Assembly: GCA_024516155.1 (NCBI GenBank)
Contig: JAJJXM010000070.1
Location: 186,001-250,000 of the forward strand
Length of the DNA: 64,000 bases
Source of the DNA: Pyronema omphalodes
Lineage: Eukaryota; Ascomycota; Pezizomycetes; Pezizales; Pyronemataceae
Direction: 5' to 3'
This document shows, piece after piece, positions 45,817-56,677 of the stretch. Position 1 is the first letter of the stretch, and every line of letters begins with the position of its first letter. The position numbers and the translations under genes were made by a program. The notes beneath the pieces were generated by a model, which worked only from the letters and a program-made list of their open reading frames with translations, had not been told where the DNA came from and did no database searches.

Positions 45817-46830
45817 TCACATTTCAGACGGATCATCAGCCTCTTCTTCGCTGATGGTCGCAATCTTTGCATGTCCAGAGTCAGTTTTGGCACGCTTGGT
45901 GCGCTCCTGTAGAGCCTCCCCTCTCTTTTTAATTCTGCAATTTTGGATTTTGTGTCCAGTTAATCCACAATAAAAGCAGGAGTTCTCTTCAATGCTCGAG
46001 TATTGACGCTTTTTATTGGTTTTTGTGGCATGAAAGCACACTTCAGTGTTGTGGGTTGCCGACTGGCAATTCTCACACCACCTGTTGCCTTGATTTCGTT
46101 GGGTTCTGTTATTGTTGGACCAGCGTTGCTTCCTCCGGGGTTGAGGAGAATCTTGGCTACTACTTGCAGAGTAGTAAGCATCGGTTTCTGCAGCTGGCTT
46201 AATACTGAGCTTCGTGACCTTCTCCTTTTCCTTGATGGCTTCAATGACTGTCTCCACATTATCATTTCCCATCCGAAGAATTTCGATGGTAACGGCATAA
46301 GCCGGAGGAAGTGTTCGAAAAATATGAGATTTGAACACAGCATCTGAGAGTTCTTCAGCTGTTCCAGCTATCTGGTCCCGGATTTCCAACAGGGACGCTA
46401 GATAGTCACTAATTGAGACACCCGGTGACGGTCTCAAATCCTGAAACTCTTGAAGTAGTGACTGTCGTCCCACTGCAGTACTAGCTGAATCACACTTCTT
46501 CGCAAGAGTTTTCCAAATCTCACAAGGATCGAAGCTTTTTGAAATATCTTTTCGAATGATAGGAGAACATGAGTTGTAGATTGCAGCTACAGCTTTCTCA
46601 CGTCGCTGAATAAAATTATCCCGTCTCATTTGAGCAATGTTGCGTTCTGCCTCAGTTGCTCCTTCAGCAGCCAGATCCGGCAAAGTTTTCGTACCTTCAA
46701 CGATCTCCCAAGCTGAAGTTGCTCGAAGCACTCGAGTGATGTCCGATTTCCAAGAGGAATAATTAGGTCCGGTGAGTCTAGGAAAGGATCCATCCGGATG
46801 TTTGAAGATGTTGTTGTCTGTTGAAGACAT
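45817..46830 (-). CDS. gag: Copia Gag
   Basis: 337 aa starting MSSTDNNIFKHPDGSF. It has the copia gag/UBN2 layout: LTGPNYSSWKSDITRVL near the N-terminus, IWKTLAKKCDSAS in the middle, SISDYLASLLEIRDQIAG, and a zinc knuckle CFYCGLTGHKIQNC (CX2CX4HX4C) near residue 290. An upstream CENCQSATHNTEVC segment could be a second zinc site. It ends at UGA followed by CUC, with pol continuing in the same frame, so readthrough would give a Gag-Pol fusion. Confidence 0.88.
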   Translation of the reverse strand: MSSTDNNIFKHPDGSFPRLTGPNYSSWKSDITRVLRATSAWEIVEGTKTLPDLAAEGATEAERNIAQMRRDNFIQRREKAVAAIYNSCSPIIRKDISKSFDPCEIWKTLAKKCDSASTAVGRQSLLQEFQDLRPSPGVSISDYLASLLEIRDQIAGTAEELSDAVFKSHIFRTLPPAYAVTIEILRMGNDNVETVIEAIKEKEKVTKLSIKPAAETDAYYSASSSQDSPQPRRKQRWSNNNRTQRNQGNRWCENCQSATHNTEVCFHATKTNKKRQYSSIEENSCFYCGLTGHKIQNCRIKKRGEALQERTKRAKTDSGHAKIATISEEEADDPSEM

Positions 46831-46906
46831 AGTGGCGTTGTGGTGAATTTGTTGTGGGGTTTTTGTTGAAGATGAAAAAATATTTTGGTGTAATTGTAGC
46901 GGTTAT

Positions 46907-46923
46907 GCGAAGGGCTCATAACC
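46907..46923 (-). other. Primer-binding site, half-tRNA type (initiator Met tRNA anticodon arm)
   Basis: Directly after the 5' LTR the sense strand reads GGTTATGAGCCCTTCGC. Its complement GGGCTCATAACC equals the anticodon arm of eukaryotic initiator tRNA-Met, with CAU in the loop. Drosophila copia and yeast Ty5 use such internally cleaved half-tRNA primers. Confidence 0.75.
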
Positions 46924-47093
46924 TATTAAACTGAGTTTGTGAAGTGAGTTGGATTATTGTTAACGAACGGTTCTAACTACAGTTTATATACTGGGAACCG
47001 TACTCCTCCAAGCAACATGACCAGTACGGACATGGCTGTTTCAATATGTCCTTGTCATGTTGACTATTCAACATGACCGGTCCGTTTTCAACA
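46924..47093 (-). repeat. 5' LTR of the copia element
   Basis: 170 bp, identical to 41823-41992 except for one C/T difference in the CCTTGT(C/T)ATGTTGAC segment. Confidence 0.9.
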
Positions 47094-47165
47094 TTGGATT
47101 TGAGTCATAGAACTCTTATCAATTCCTTCTCATCCAAGATAAACGTAAAAATAGTCACGGACTAA

Positions 47166-48920
47166 TCATCTTTTACCCATGGGCTTCCTTCCATAGATGC
47201 GATAGTCATTTTGGGTTATAATGCTTTCGGGAATAATTGAAAAATGATACTTACAGTTTCCCGTACATGTGGTAATTTTTGTTGCGGATTGCCAAAATTG
47301 CAGAGTTACAGAAGGCAAGAACTTTATTAACTTTCATATTTAGAACTCTAGACAATGCTGCCATTCCATAGCTATCAAATCCGGTTTTGCAGTTCAGTAG
47401 TGACGTTGCACCGATTTTTCTTTTGTTTTAGATACTTTGGCCGTGGACCTATAGGCTCTTTTGCTTCAAACGCACAGAGTTCGGCACGGTCCGTCCGGTC
47501 CCGTCCTGGAGGCACCATGGACGGGACGGACCGCGGGTGACCGTGGGTGACAACGACTAGCGTCACAGTCGGTCACTCGCAACCCGCAGTTTTTTTACTA
47601 CGGCTCATGGTGTTTTCCTTAGATAATTCTGATGCATTGCACGAATTGAAGTCATCTATATGGAATTCCTTGCAAACACAAAAAAACTATACTGATGCAT
47701 AAGAATGCTCCTTCTCCCGCCACTAAAATGCGTCCTTCCGCATTCTTCTGGAATGGAAACGACTCTTGAGAGGACAGGCGATGTGTTCTGCTTCTGGTCG
47801 CAAAGGGTGTAAAGGACGGAAATGAGCTCTGCTGGGAATTGTATGATTGCTATTGATGTTTGAATTACACGGTAATGAAAGGAGTGAAAATTCTGGCAGG
47901 TAGAAGAGGGAAAGATAGAAGATGGAATTTGAAGGAGAGAAAAAATATTTATAGCGGGATCGTACTCTACTGAGAAACAAAAATAATATCAAACTACCAT
48001 AGGCAGTCAAACTATTTCTGGGTGGAGCGTGCACCTGCAGTGGGGTGTAAAAGTTTTACTGAAGTCCAGCATGAAGGGTTTATCTACTGCAGTGCTGAAA
48101 ACGTCGCTGCTGCGGCCCATAGTATCTGGAAAACTTGAACCAAACCACCCCTAAAAACTAGCTCACCCAAAACTCACGGTCCTGCGGTCACCCGTCGTCC
48201 CGTCCGGTCTTTTTTAGTTTGTGGACGGGACCGGACCACCTAGTGGCCGTCCGTCCAAAGTCATGGACGGGACCGGATGACCAGTGTGGTCCCGTCCGGT
48301 CCGCCGTCCTGGACGGACCGTGCCGAACTCCGCCAACGCATGAACATCCTCAACCGCTGCCTACTCCAATAACATCTTCATAGATGCTAGCACTGGAGGG
48401 GGCCTACTCATCTTGATTATGGATTCTCGTAGATAGGCCGTGTCAATCTTCGCTCCGTTGTCGGTTTTTATCGTACCATAATCATAATTGCACCTGATGC
48501 TGTATTTGCAGAGTTCAACGTAACTTCCGGGGATGACACAACTACCATCAAAGGTTAGAGATGAAATAAATATGTCTAATCACTTACCGCATGAGCTGAG
48601 TTGCAAGATGGCTGCAGTCACTCACGCCGGAGGCAATATTCCGACAGTCAATGAAATCAAAAGAGTCCTAGCATCATAATATGTCAACACTACTCCATTT
48701 ACGTTTTCCGCAGTTCATTCAGAATCATATCTGGTAGGGCAACCGACGTCCTTAAACGTCCACTCCAACATAGCGTCGTCCACTCCGAAGCGGCTACCCG
48801 AACAATTAGTTGGGTTGTAAATAAAAAGCAGAAATACTTACCAATTGGCAGGAACCCAGTCCGACTGTATTCGGCTCAGATCAGTTCCAATAACTTCCGC
48901 CATTGGATGATACTTATCTG
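47166..48920 (-). pseudogene. Methyltransferase pseudogene interrupted by a hAT-like element
   Basis: Remnants on the minus strand: end of exon 3 (about 48920-48841), exon 4 (48793-48748), exon 5 (48667-48588), exon 6 (48541-48333 and about 47474-47255) and exon 7 (about 47206-47166). Exons 1-2 and the SAM motif I are missing. Exon 6 has an in-frame TAG near LLE and is split by an 858 bp insertion. The last intron has lost its AG acceptor (ATGAC|TATCGC). Splice sites of exons 4-6 are otherwise kept. Confidence 0.85.
47475..48332. mobile_element. hAT-like MITE inserted in methyltransferase exon 6 (858 bp)
   Basis: Left end CAGAGTTCGGCACGGTCCGT and right end inverted (ACGGACCGTGCCGAACTC). Flanks CAAACGCA (47467-47474) and CCAACGCA (48333-48340) match at 7 of 8 positions, as expected for an 8 bp hAT duplication. 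The subterminal region is packed with GGTCCCGTCC/GGACGGGACC repeats, typical of transposase-binding arrays. No transposase is encoded. Confidence 0.82.
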
Positions 48921-50930
48921 AGGTGACTATAACAAAAAGAAAGTTAAGTCTCTTCCACATTCTCCTCACTATGGTGTGCGACACTAAGAAAGTGCGGTAA
49001 CCGTCGAAAATCGACACATTTTGGGCCCCAACAGGGGGGGGGGGGGGAAACAGTGATTGAAGTACTATCGAGTGATACATAATGATTGGCATTTTTCCTC
49101 GCTTGCCCGAATGTCCACAACCACGCGCATCGGAGGAGGATGGGGGAGAATCTTGTTTAGTGCCACTAGCTTAGTCATATTTCTAGTCAATCAAACTTAT
49201 TTTCAGGCTGACATTGTCGTGTCTTGGCGTGTCTGGGAGTGTCAAGACCATTGACACATTTTCTGCCGCCCATACTTTATTTATTTATTTATTTTATTTA
49301 AATTTAATTTCCTTGGCGTACTGCTGTTCTCCGAAATGTCAAATTTGATAGTATGCCCAAATATTGTTTAATTCGCGTTCTTGTGGTTGAGGAATCGTTT
49401 GGCGTGTGTCGTGGAATGTTTCGTAGGTTTCGGCGCTTTCTTCGTGTCGCCCACCATACACCTAGATATGCGCCAAGGCCGCATTCACTTGATGGATAAT
49501 GTTTCCCAGAACACTCTGTATATGTTTAGCTTGTCATTGTTTTTAGTCGGCTTTTCAACCTCCTGTCAAAAGGCTTTACTTGTGTCTATTCGTTTTTTAA
49601 TTCCCCAGTATAGAGTTATGGATTTTTGGAAAGCCCTGTAAAGATCAGTTTTGGCGAGAGAAATGGCCGCAGACTAGCGCCGGAGCCCATGCACATCTCA
49701 TGCATGCACTAGCCCTTTTGAAAGTCAGAAGTGCATGTTACGGCATTTAATATGCACTCATACCGGCTCTTGCCGCAGAACTTACCGGGGGCTAGTGAAA
49801 CTTCCTAGTACGTTTCTGGATCAGGACAGACGCGACCGGTCAAACATACCGTACATATGTACTTGATCTGCTTGTCCACCGCGCTTAATTTGTTCGGCAG
49901 GCGTTAACTGAACGACTATGTAGGGCATGACGTGAGGTGCATTTTCGGAAACCCCGCAATTTCCGTATTTAAACCGCGGTGCAGAAATAGTGCAGGATTG
50001 ACTAAACAAAAAAGATATATATGTACGCTGCCGACCAGCATATGTACGCAGCGATACCGGAGCTCAAGCGGAGAGGAAACACAAAAAGACACCCGACCGT
50101 ATGCCCGCCATCTGCCGACCAGGTTTAATCTTTCTAACAGAGTTGAAAATATCCTATGCAGCAATTAGACACAGCCTATGTACACCACATTCAGCTATGG
50201 CTCAACCGGAATCGGTGATATGTTTAACGCCTCGGATTCAAAGTTTACATAGAAGGACTGAATCTTCATCTTACTTTCGTGATATGCTTCAAAGAAGCGA
50301 AGGCTACAGGTTTAGTTGTCTACCTGGCTCCTGTTATTGACCGGAGGTCATGCAATCTAGAGGGATCGGCATGTTGGCCTGTATGTACCGGTACGATAGA
50401 GAGAAAACGCAGTATTACAGGAAACCGGTAACTGATGTAGTTTGTTCTGTACTAATCTACTTGATGCGACAGGTGTACGCTGATAGCAGAGCTGTACAAC
50501 AACACGCCTTCATGCGACAGGTGTACGCTGATAGCAGAGCTGTACAACAACACGCCTTCATGCGACAGCACTCTATTCTTAATAACATGGCACAGGAACT
50601 GAACGTTCACAAATATTTATGAAATCTCTACCATAACCCCACCGTCACTGATTACTTGCATTTCCCAACGTCATTCATACGGGTTTAAGAAGTGCACTTT
50701 TGGTGATTGTGACCCCCCTCCCCTCTTCCATCGGCAGCAATCACGCATGCCAAGGCTGCGCCGATCGAGGATATCGTCTGAAAAACGGTAACCCATCAGA
50801 TCCCAACATATGCACCCCTGAATGCAGGTTTTCCTCTAGTTTTACATGCCGATGGAGACTTGAATCTGCACCTGCCCAGACTCCGGCTATCCCCCACGTT
50901 GTATCACGGCCGCGGCTACTCAACGCCGTC
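48921..50930. other. Intergenic region without a supported gene
   Basis: Contains a G run (49034-49047) and a 48 bp tandem duplication at 50464-50559. Open frames of up to 90 codons occur, including one that only exists because of the tandem repeat. None resembles a known family. Confidence 0.4.
50464..50568. repeat. 48 bp tandem duplication
   Basis: Two exact 48 bp units (50464-50511, 50512-50559) starting ATGCGACAGGTGTACGC, followed by the first 9 bp of a third. The unit length is a multiple of three, so the surrounding small frame stays open. Confidence 0.9.
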
Positions 50931-51003
50931 TATATTAGGTTATGACCCGGAGGATATACCAGCTATTGCGCAAGGTACTTACAAAGTGCAACAATTCATC
51001 GCC
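50931..51003 (+). promoter_or_regulatory. Core promoter of MT6
   Basis: CGCCGTCTATATTAGG (TATATTA at 50932-50938) lies about 70 nt before the ATG. The same CGTCTATATTAG sequence precedes MT7 (53292-53303). The distal CGGCGGCTAGATAC motif of MT4/5/8/9 is replaced by GGCCGCGGCTACTC. Confidence 0.5.
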
Positions 51004-52323
51004 ATGCTCGAAGTTGATCCATGTGTTGTGCGTTGCACTACCAATATTATTTCTGTAGTTGCAATGCTGACATTCACAGCTTGAAAGGCCCGAGGATGAG
51101 GACTATGATTCCGCGGGCTACAATACCAGTACGGCAAGCTTGTCATCCTCGATGAATCAGTACATTTTCGAGCACGGTCGACGATACCATGCCTATTATG
51201 GACCCGACAAATACCTTATGCCAACTGATGAAAAGGAACAAGAACGGTATATAGAGACTTCGTATGGAAGGACTCCAGTTGGAACACAACTCTGGGAATG
51301 GGTACTCAGCGACGTGACAGGCTCGACTTGAATCATGAGATTCTACGGATGGTGTGGGGCGATAAGCTTCACGAGTCTCCGCTTAGTGAACCTCATCGAA
51401 ACCTAGACATCGGCACAGGTACAGGCATATGGGCCATAAATACGGCAGATCAATATCCTCTGGCCGAGGTTATCGGTACCGATCTGAGCCCCACGCAGCC
51501 TGACTGGGTTCCGGCGAATTGGTAAACCGTGACTGCCTCTACTACCAGCAGAGCTAATCTTGGGAATAGTCGCTTTGAAGTTGACGACGCAATGTTGCAA
51601 TGGACTTTCAAGGACGTCAGTACCCCCATGATAGTATCAGTTGGGTAACTAGAATACAAGGTTATTGACATGCTTCACCGTCAGGAATCGTTCGACTTCA
51701 TTCACTGCCGGAATATCGCTTCGGCCGTCAGTGATTGGAAGCATCTGATCTCAGAAATCATGCGGTTGGTAACCCTAGAGTTCTACGGCGTTACGGACAT
51801 CAATCTCTAGCTGCACTGTTCCGGGTGGTTACGTTGAGCTTGGTGAATACGCACTCACAGTCAATTGCGATGACGGTACTATGAAGGCCGACAATGAAGC
51901 CAAGGTACATCTGCAATATTTGCGTGAATCCATGCTCAAAATGGGGCGGCCGGCTCCAACGCTAGAATCCATGAAAATGCTGTTGGAGAACGCAGGCTTT
52001 GAGGATATCCTTGCGCTTGAAGCCAAAGAGCCCATAGGTCCATGGCCAAAAGACCCAAGACAAAAGAGAATTGGCGCAATGTCACTCCTGAACCTCGAAG
52101 GCGGATTTGAAAGTTATGGAATGGCTGCATTCACTGGGGTTCTGGGAATGGAAGTCGACAAAGCACGTGCTATTTGCAACGTTGCGCTTGCCGCAGTGCG
52201 CAACAAGAATTACCACATGTACGGTGAATTGTACGTTGCCTTATTCCATCTTTTTGGGATAATTTTATCAAAATCCTGACAGACAATAGCTATCGCGTGT
52301 ATGGACGAAAGCCCAAGGCATAA
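51004..52323 (+). CDS. LaeA-like SAM-dependent methyltransferase (MT6)
   Basis: Exons 51004-51027, 51080-51246, 51321-51521, 51570-51615, 51685-51764, 51811-52230 and 52290-52323 give 323 aa. It is the most divergent N-terminal half: MLEVDPCV, KEQER for [39 protein letters not shown] (N for I before motif I; D to N and M to T after it) and SPTQPDW. Exon 5 reads [21 protein letters not shown]. Exon 6 is nearly identical to that of MT7 ([24 protein letters not shown]). Changes next to the SAM pocket may affect activity. Donors are GTGCGT, GTATAT and GTTGGT, weaker than the family norm. Confidence 0.82.
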
Positions 52324-53290
52324 AGATAAGGAAAGCCTCATTGTGTCGGTAATGCAGTCGGGTTCCGGGATTGGAAGTCACGTTTGAAAGGCTGAAACAA
52401 ATACAGTAATTAAAGTAACGGGGCAACGTATGTTTTGCAGCCACTGTTAATCTGGGTATAGAATATCAGTAGAAGATTTTAAGTATATACTCGTGCCAAA
52501 ACATGGTGGCTAGCGCCACCATCTTTAGGCATGAGTAGAACAGAATTACTCACTGTATTCCGCAGTGATAGATGCCTGCGTGTACATCAGAATTTTATTG
52601 TAAATTTCTAGCCATGACAGTTTCCATGCTGATATAATATCCAACTGTTGTACATATTATGAATGCTGTAACAATTTGCAAATCTCCGCATCTCTCACAA
52701 TTCTCGGAACATATGCATGTTGATGTACTGACATGCATAAGACCGAAAGTTCATCAAGCTTTGCAAAAAGCTTTGATAATTGTGTTACTGTCGCGATATG
52801 ATGTGTCACATACCGGATACAAGGGTCCTTATGCGAGCTTGTTAAGTTCACATTTGATCAACTTCCCTCTCTCTGCAGGTCTATTCCCATCTTTCTGTGT
52901 GGAAAGTGTGATGTCCGAAGTTGAGTTATTTTTCAATGGAAGTACGGTATATTCGTATCTAACAGTATCCTCTAGGCTCCAACTTAAGAGCTTTATACGC
53001 TACTCCTACAGATCTAGAGGAACGTCTGAAGATGAGTATCTGTCGTGGGGCGGGGGGTTCGGATCCATCATGGGGCGTCCTCCGCCTGACAAGCGCCCCT
53101 TTATCGGCGGCAATCGTCGCGCCAAGCCTTGCTCCCAGAACGACATCGCCTGCATAGTGGTACATCTCGCTGGTTCCAACATACCTCCAGGAAAATATTT
53201 TTTGTACTTTCACTGATGGAGTGCTGCAACTATGCTCAGACCCTTGCTATCTTAAGTGCATATGTTATTAGCATAGCGGCTCTTTGTGGC
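52324..53290. other. Spacer between MT6 and MT7
   Basis: Holds the 50 bp palindrome at 52488-52537. A 185-codon frame (52659-53216) has no recognisable domain or splice signals and is not accepted as a gene. Confidence 0.4.
52488..52537. repeat. 50 bp palindrome (micro-MITE family)
   Basis: TACTCGTGCC at the left, GGCATGAGTA at the right and the core GGTGGCTAGCGCCACC. It is the same length and layout as 2918-2967, with a few mismatches between arms. Confidence 0.7.
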
Positions 53291-53291
53291 C

Positions 53292-53369
53292 GTCTATATT
53301 AGACGGAAAATCCCCAGGCCTACCAAGTATCTCGCCCCATAGTCACACAGCACAACTCAACTCAACGCA
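53292..53369 (+). promoter_or_regulatory. Core promoter of MT7
   Basis: TATATT at 53295-53300 in CGTCTATATTAG, about 75 nt before the ATG, followed by the CCCCAGGCC and CACAGCACAACTCAACTCAA leader. Confidence 0.5.
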
Positions 53370-54688
53370 ATGCTCGAAGTGGATCCGTTAGTAGTGAGTA
53401 TAATTCCCGATATTCTGTGGTTCCTATTCTAAGTTTTGTAGCTTGAAAGGCCGGAGGATGAGGATTATGATTCCGCGGGCTATGATACAAGTACGGCAAG
53501 CCTCACGTCATCAGTGAATCAGTATATTTTCGAACACGGCCGTCGATACCACGCTTATTATGGGCCCGACAAATATCTTCTCCCAACAGATGCGAAAGAA
53601 CAAGATCGGTATGTCGGCACTTGCATAACAGGGTGGTTGGTTGCAACCGTTTTAGGTGATATCTACTGAGTGCCGATACAGGCTAGACTTGAACCATGAA
53701 ATTATACGGCTCACATGGGACGATAAGCTTCACGAAGCTCCCCTCAACAATCCTCATCGCGTACTGGACATTGGTACGGGTACAGGCATATGGGCTATCG
53801 ATATGGCAGATCAATATCCTATGGCAGAGGTGATTGGAACCGATCTCAGCCCGATACAACCGGATTGGGTCCCGGCCAACTGGTAAGATTATTTGTTTGT
53901 GTACTTCTACAGAGCTAATCATTCGATTAGTCGCTTCGAAGTTGACGATGCCATGTTGGAATGGACTTTCAAGAGCGTTAGTTATCCGATTGGAAAAAGG
54001 TCGTGCAAATCCTGAATGGAGTGACATTGACAAACTCTGATACTAGGACTCTTTTGACTTTATCCATTGTCGGAATATTGCCTCAGGCGTCAGTGATTGG
54101 AACCATCTTGCAACGGAGCTGATGCGGTTAGTAACTCAACACATCTCTGGCATGTATCTCTAACCTGATTCTATAGCTGTACTGTTCCGGGTGGTTACGT
54201 TGAGCTTGGTGAATACGCACTCACAGTCAATTGCGATGACGGTACTATGAAGGCCGACAATGGAGCCAAGGTACATCTGCAATATTTGCGTGAATCCATG
54301 CTCAAAATGGGGCGGCCAGCTCCAACGCTAGAATCCATGAAAATGCTATTGGAGAACGCAGGATTTGAGGATATCCATGCGCTTGAAGCCAAAGAGCCCA
54401 TAGGTCCATGGCCAAAAGACCCAAGACAAAAGAGAATTGGCGCAATGTCACTCCTGAACTTCGAAGGCGGATTTGAAAGTTATGGCATGGCTGCATTCAC
54501 TAGGGTTCTGGGAATGGAAGTCGACAAAGCACGTGCTATTTGCAACGTTGCGCTTGCCGCAGTGCGCAACAAGAATTACCACATGTACGGTAAATTGTAC
54601 GTTGCCTTATTCCATCCTCTGGGACACTTTTATCAGCATTCTGACAGACAATAGCTATCGTGTGTATGGACGAAAGCCCGCGAAATAG
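53370..54688 (+). CDS. LaeA-like SAM-dependent methyltransferase (MT7)
   Basis: Exons 53370-53393, 53442-53608, 53682-53882, 53931-53976, 54047-54126, 54177-54596 and 54655-54688 give 323 aa ending GRKPAK. The N-terminus is MLEVDPLV. Exon 3 reads [24 protein letters not shown], with all SAM motifs intact. Exon 4 ends TFKS instead of TFKD. Exon 6, intron 6 and the flank of exon 7 are about 97-98% identical to MT6, while exons 1-5 are clearly different. This indicates gene conversion or unequal crossing-over. The donor after exon 6 (AAATT|GTACGT) does not create a stop. Confidence 0.86.
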
Positions 54689-55104
54689 GATGACCCTCTG
54701 GTACATGTCGCATGGTGGTTTCTTTACAGTTTTCCTGTATATGTTCTGCCTTAGTGATTTATACAGCGAATATCACTTAGTTACTCGATACGGTTTCACG
54801 TTCTTAGTCGTTTTTAACGTTTATCAAACCAGAATATAACATTGTAGATAAGACCCAATGTAACGAGAGAAAAAGAACGAAATTATAACGTGGATAATTC
54901 GGATGTAAAACATCATTACACAATCAAATCACCAGGAAAGAACAATAATATACCCGGAGATCCCCACAAATATAATCATTTCTGGAGATACACATTGGAA
55001 AATAATAATGAAATATCACACAATACGTTTCAGTTCAAATAAATAATTGTAATACTTCAAGGTGCAGACGGCTACGCATCCTGTCTCGCTATCCTATCAC
55101 AAAA
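54689..55104. other. AT-rich 3' flank of MT7
   Basis: No gene or repeat is recognised. Confidence 0.4.
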
Positions 55105-55902
55105 GAGCAAAGGTCTACAATGCCCGTCTCTTAGCGCATTGTGTTTCTAAATGCCCGACCGGTCTACAATGGCCGATACCCCTGCAGAAAAAATGGATGA
55201 CTAAGGCTCACTTGTGGTTGAAGAACACGCGCGAATGAATGACACACGCGAACGGGGACGGAAAATCTCGATACTTGAAATAATCACGGTGCGATTAACA
55301 GAAAAATTTAGAATTCAAGAATAATAAAATAATTTTTTTGGACAGCGTAAACCCCCATGGAAGTACGCGCGGATGGAAAGCACGCGCGTAAGGGCACGCG
55401 AATGAAGACGCGATTAAATGTAAAATCTGGATGTTAATAATTACCACGTGATCAATTGGGGAATTTTCAATTTTAAATTCGAATTTAATTTTTCTTTTTT
55501 TTTATATTTTTTTCATTTATTTTTTCTACAAAAGTTCGACCATGCGCACATCGTGGCCCTCTCCTCTGAAGCAAGAACACCACGCGTTACACCCGACCGG
55601 GCACTTCCAGCGCGCCCATAAATTTAGCCTGACGGGTACACTGCTTCCCCGTAATGCGCCGTACTCTTGCTGGTCAGCCTCGCGGTTTGTTTTTGGAAGA
55701 GGGGCGGGCGACAAAGTGGTTGTCGACATGGAGATAAACGCGCTGGTCGGGAGACGTGCGCACGGAGACATTGTCGATGAGCACTTTACGCCACAGCTAG
55801 GGCTTAGTCATCCATTTTTGTGCAGGGGTGTCGGGCATTGTAGACCGGTCGGGCATTTAGATACACAATGCGCCAAGAGACGGGCATTGTAGACCTTTGC
55901 TC
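55105..55902. mobile_element. Mutator-like MITE E2, 798 bp copy
   Basis: Closest relative of 39810-40603, with inverted GAGCAAAGGTCTACAATGCC ends. Flanks (TATCACAAAA and TTTTCTTCAT) do not match, so the target duplication has decayed or the copy is recombinant. Confidence 0.8.
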
Positions 55903-56557
55903 TTTTCTTCATGTTAGAGCGCAGCTTACTCCCTCTGATTGATAGATTCCGATGCATGCATGGTGTCTTGATTAGAATGTAAGATTCTGAAATCTCCCTG
56001 CCGCCAGATGGATATCATTTATCACCTTCCAGAATCTCGTTGGAAAACCTGAGGCTACGTAAAAACTGTATGGTGTCGGCCACTTAGTGTATATCATATG
56101 TAGCTCGCAGGACAGGGATATGAAGCCTGAAAATAACTCCCCACCGCCCCGATACTATCACCACCTTGCGATTAAAAAACGGTTAGTTTGAACACCCCAA
56201 AGTAACAGAACAAACCCCAAGTAACAATTCAGGGGGTTCGAAATTCCATTTGGAGTCGTGGTTATGGAGCTTATAGCGCTAGGGGGGCACCTATTGAATG
56301 GAGGCAGAGGGAACTTGGAAGAGTATCACTAGTGGAAAACTATTATGTATGCGCGTAATCTGGAAGCGATGGAGTATTGTCTGATGCAGCTTAGTTTGAA
56401 GCGAGTGATGGATAATACGGCACTAGTAGGTTCTCGCTAGCCTTGCTTTCCGGAACCAAGGTCATGAGGCATCACTCCACACTTCCTAGCACCAACCCAG
56501 AACATGCTTGTCAGACGTAACCCTGGAGCCACCCAGATTCCTGCCGCTATCCACGGG
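55903..56557. other. Spacer with shared modules upstream of MT8
   Basis: Sequence 55911-56470 resembles parts of 17360-19250 and 24050-24420 (CCCTCTGATTGATAGATTCC, GGTTATGGAGCT(T/G)ATAGCGCTA, CACTAGTAGGTT). No gene. Confidence 0.45.
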
Positions 56558-56677
56558 TCATCACATTGGCGGCTAGATACCGAACTCTATATGAATCGGT
56601 CAGCCCCCAGCTGCCGACGACGTTGACAGTATATCTCTCCAGTACACTCAACAAAAGACTAAACGGAAGTCCACGCA
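56558..56677 (+). promoter_or_regulatory. Core promoter and leader of MT8
   Basis: TCATCACATTGGCGGCTAGA starts at 56559. A CTCTATATGAA TATA region (56585-56595) lies about 87 nt before the ATG. The leader CTCTCCAGTACACTCAACAA is nearly identical to that of MT9. Confidence 0.65.

Larger units (their letters stand above)
41823..47093 (-). mobile_element. Ty1/copia LTR retrotransposon
   Basis: A 5.27 kb element on the minus strand with 170 bp LTRs (41823-41992 and 46924-47093) that differ at a single base, and a 5 bp target duplication TTGGA (41818-41822, 47094-47098). Gene order gag, protease, integrase, reverse transcriptase, RNase H is that of Ty1/copia. The near-identical LTRs indicate a very recent insertion. 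Confidence 0.93.

Noticed and set aside
52659..53216. 185-codon frame between MT6 and MT7
   Set aside because: No recognisable motif, no splice or promoter context, and low-complexity composition; kept only as a spacer note.
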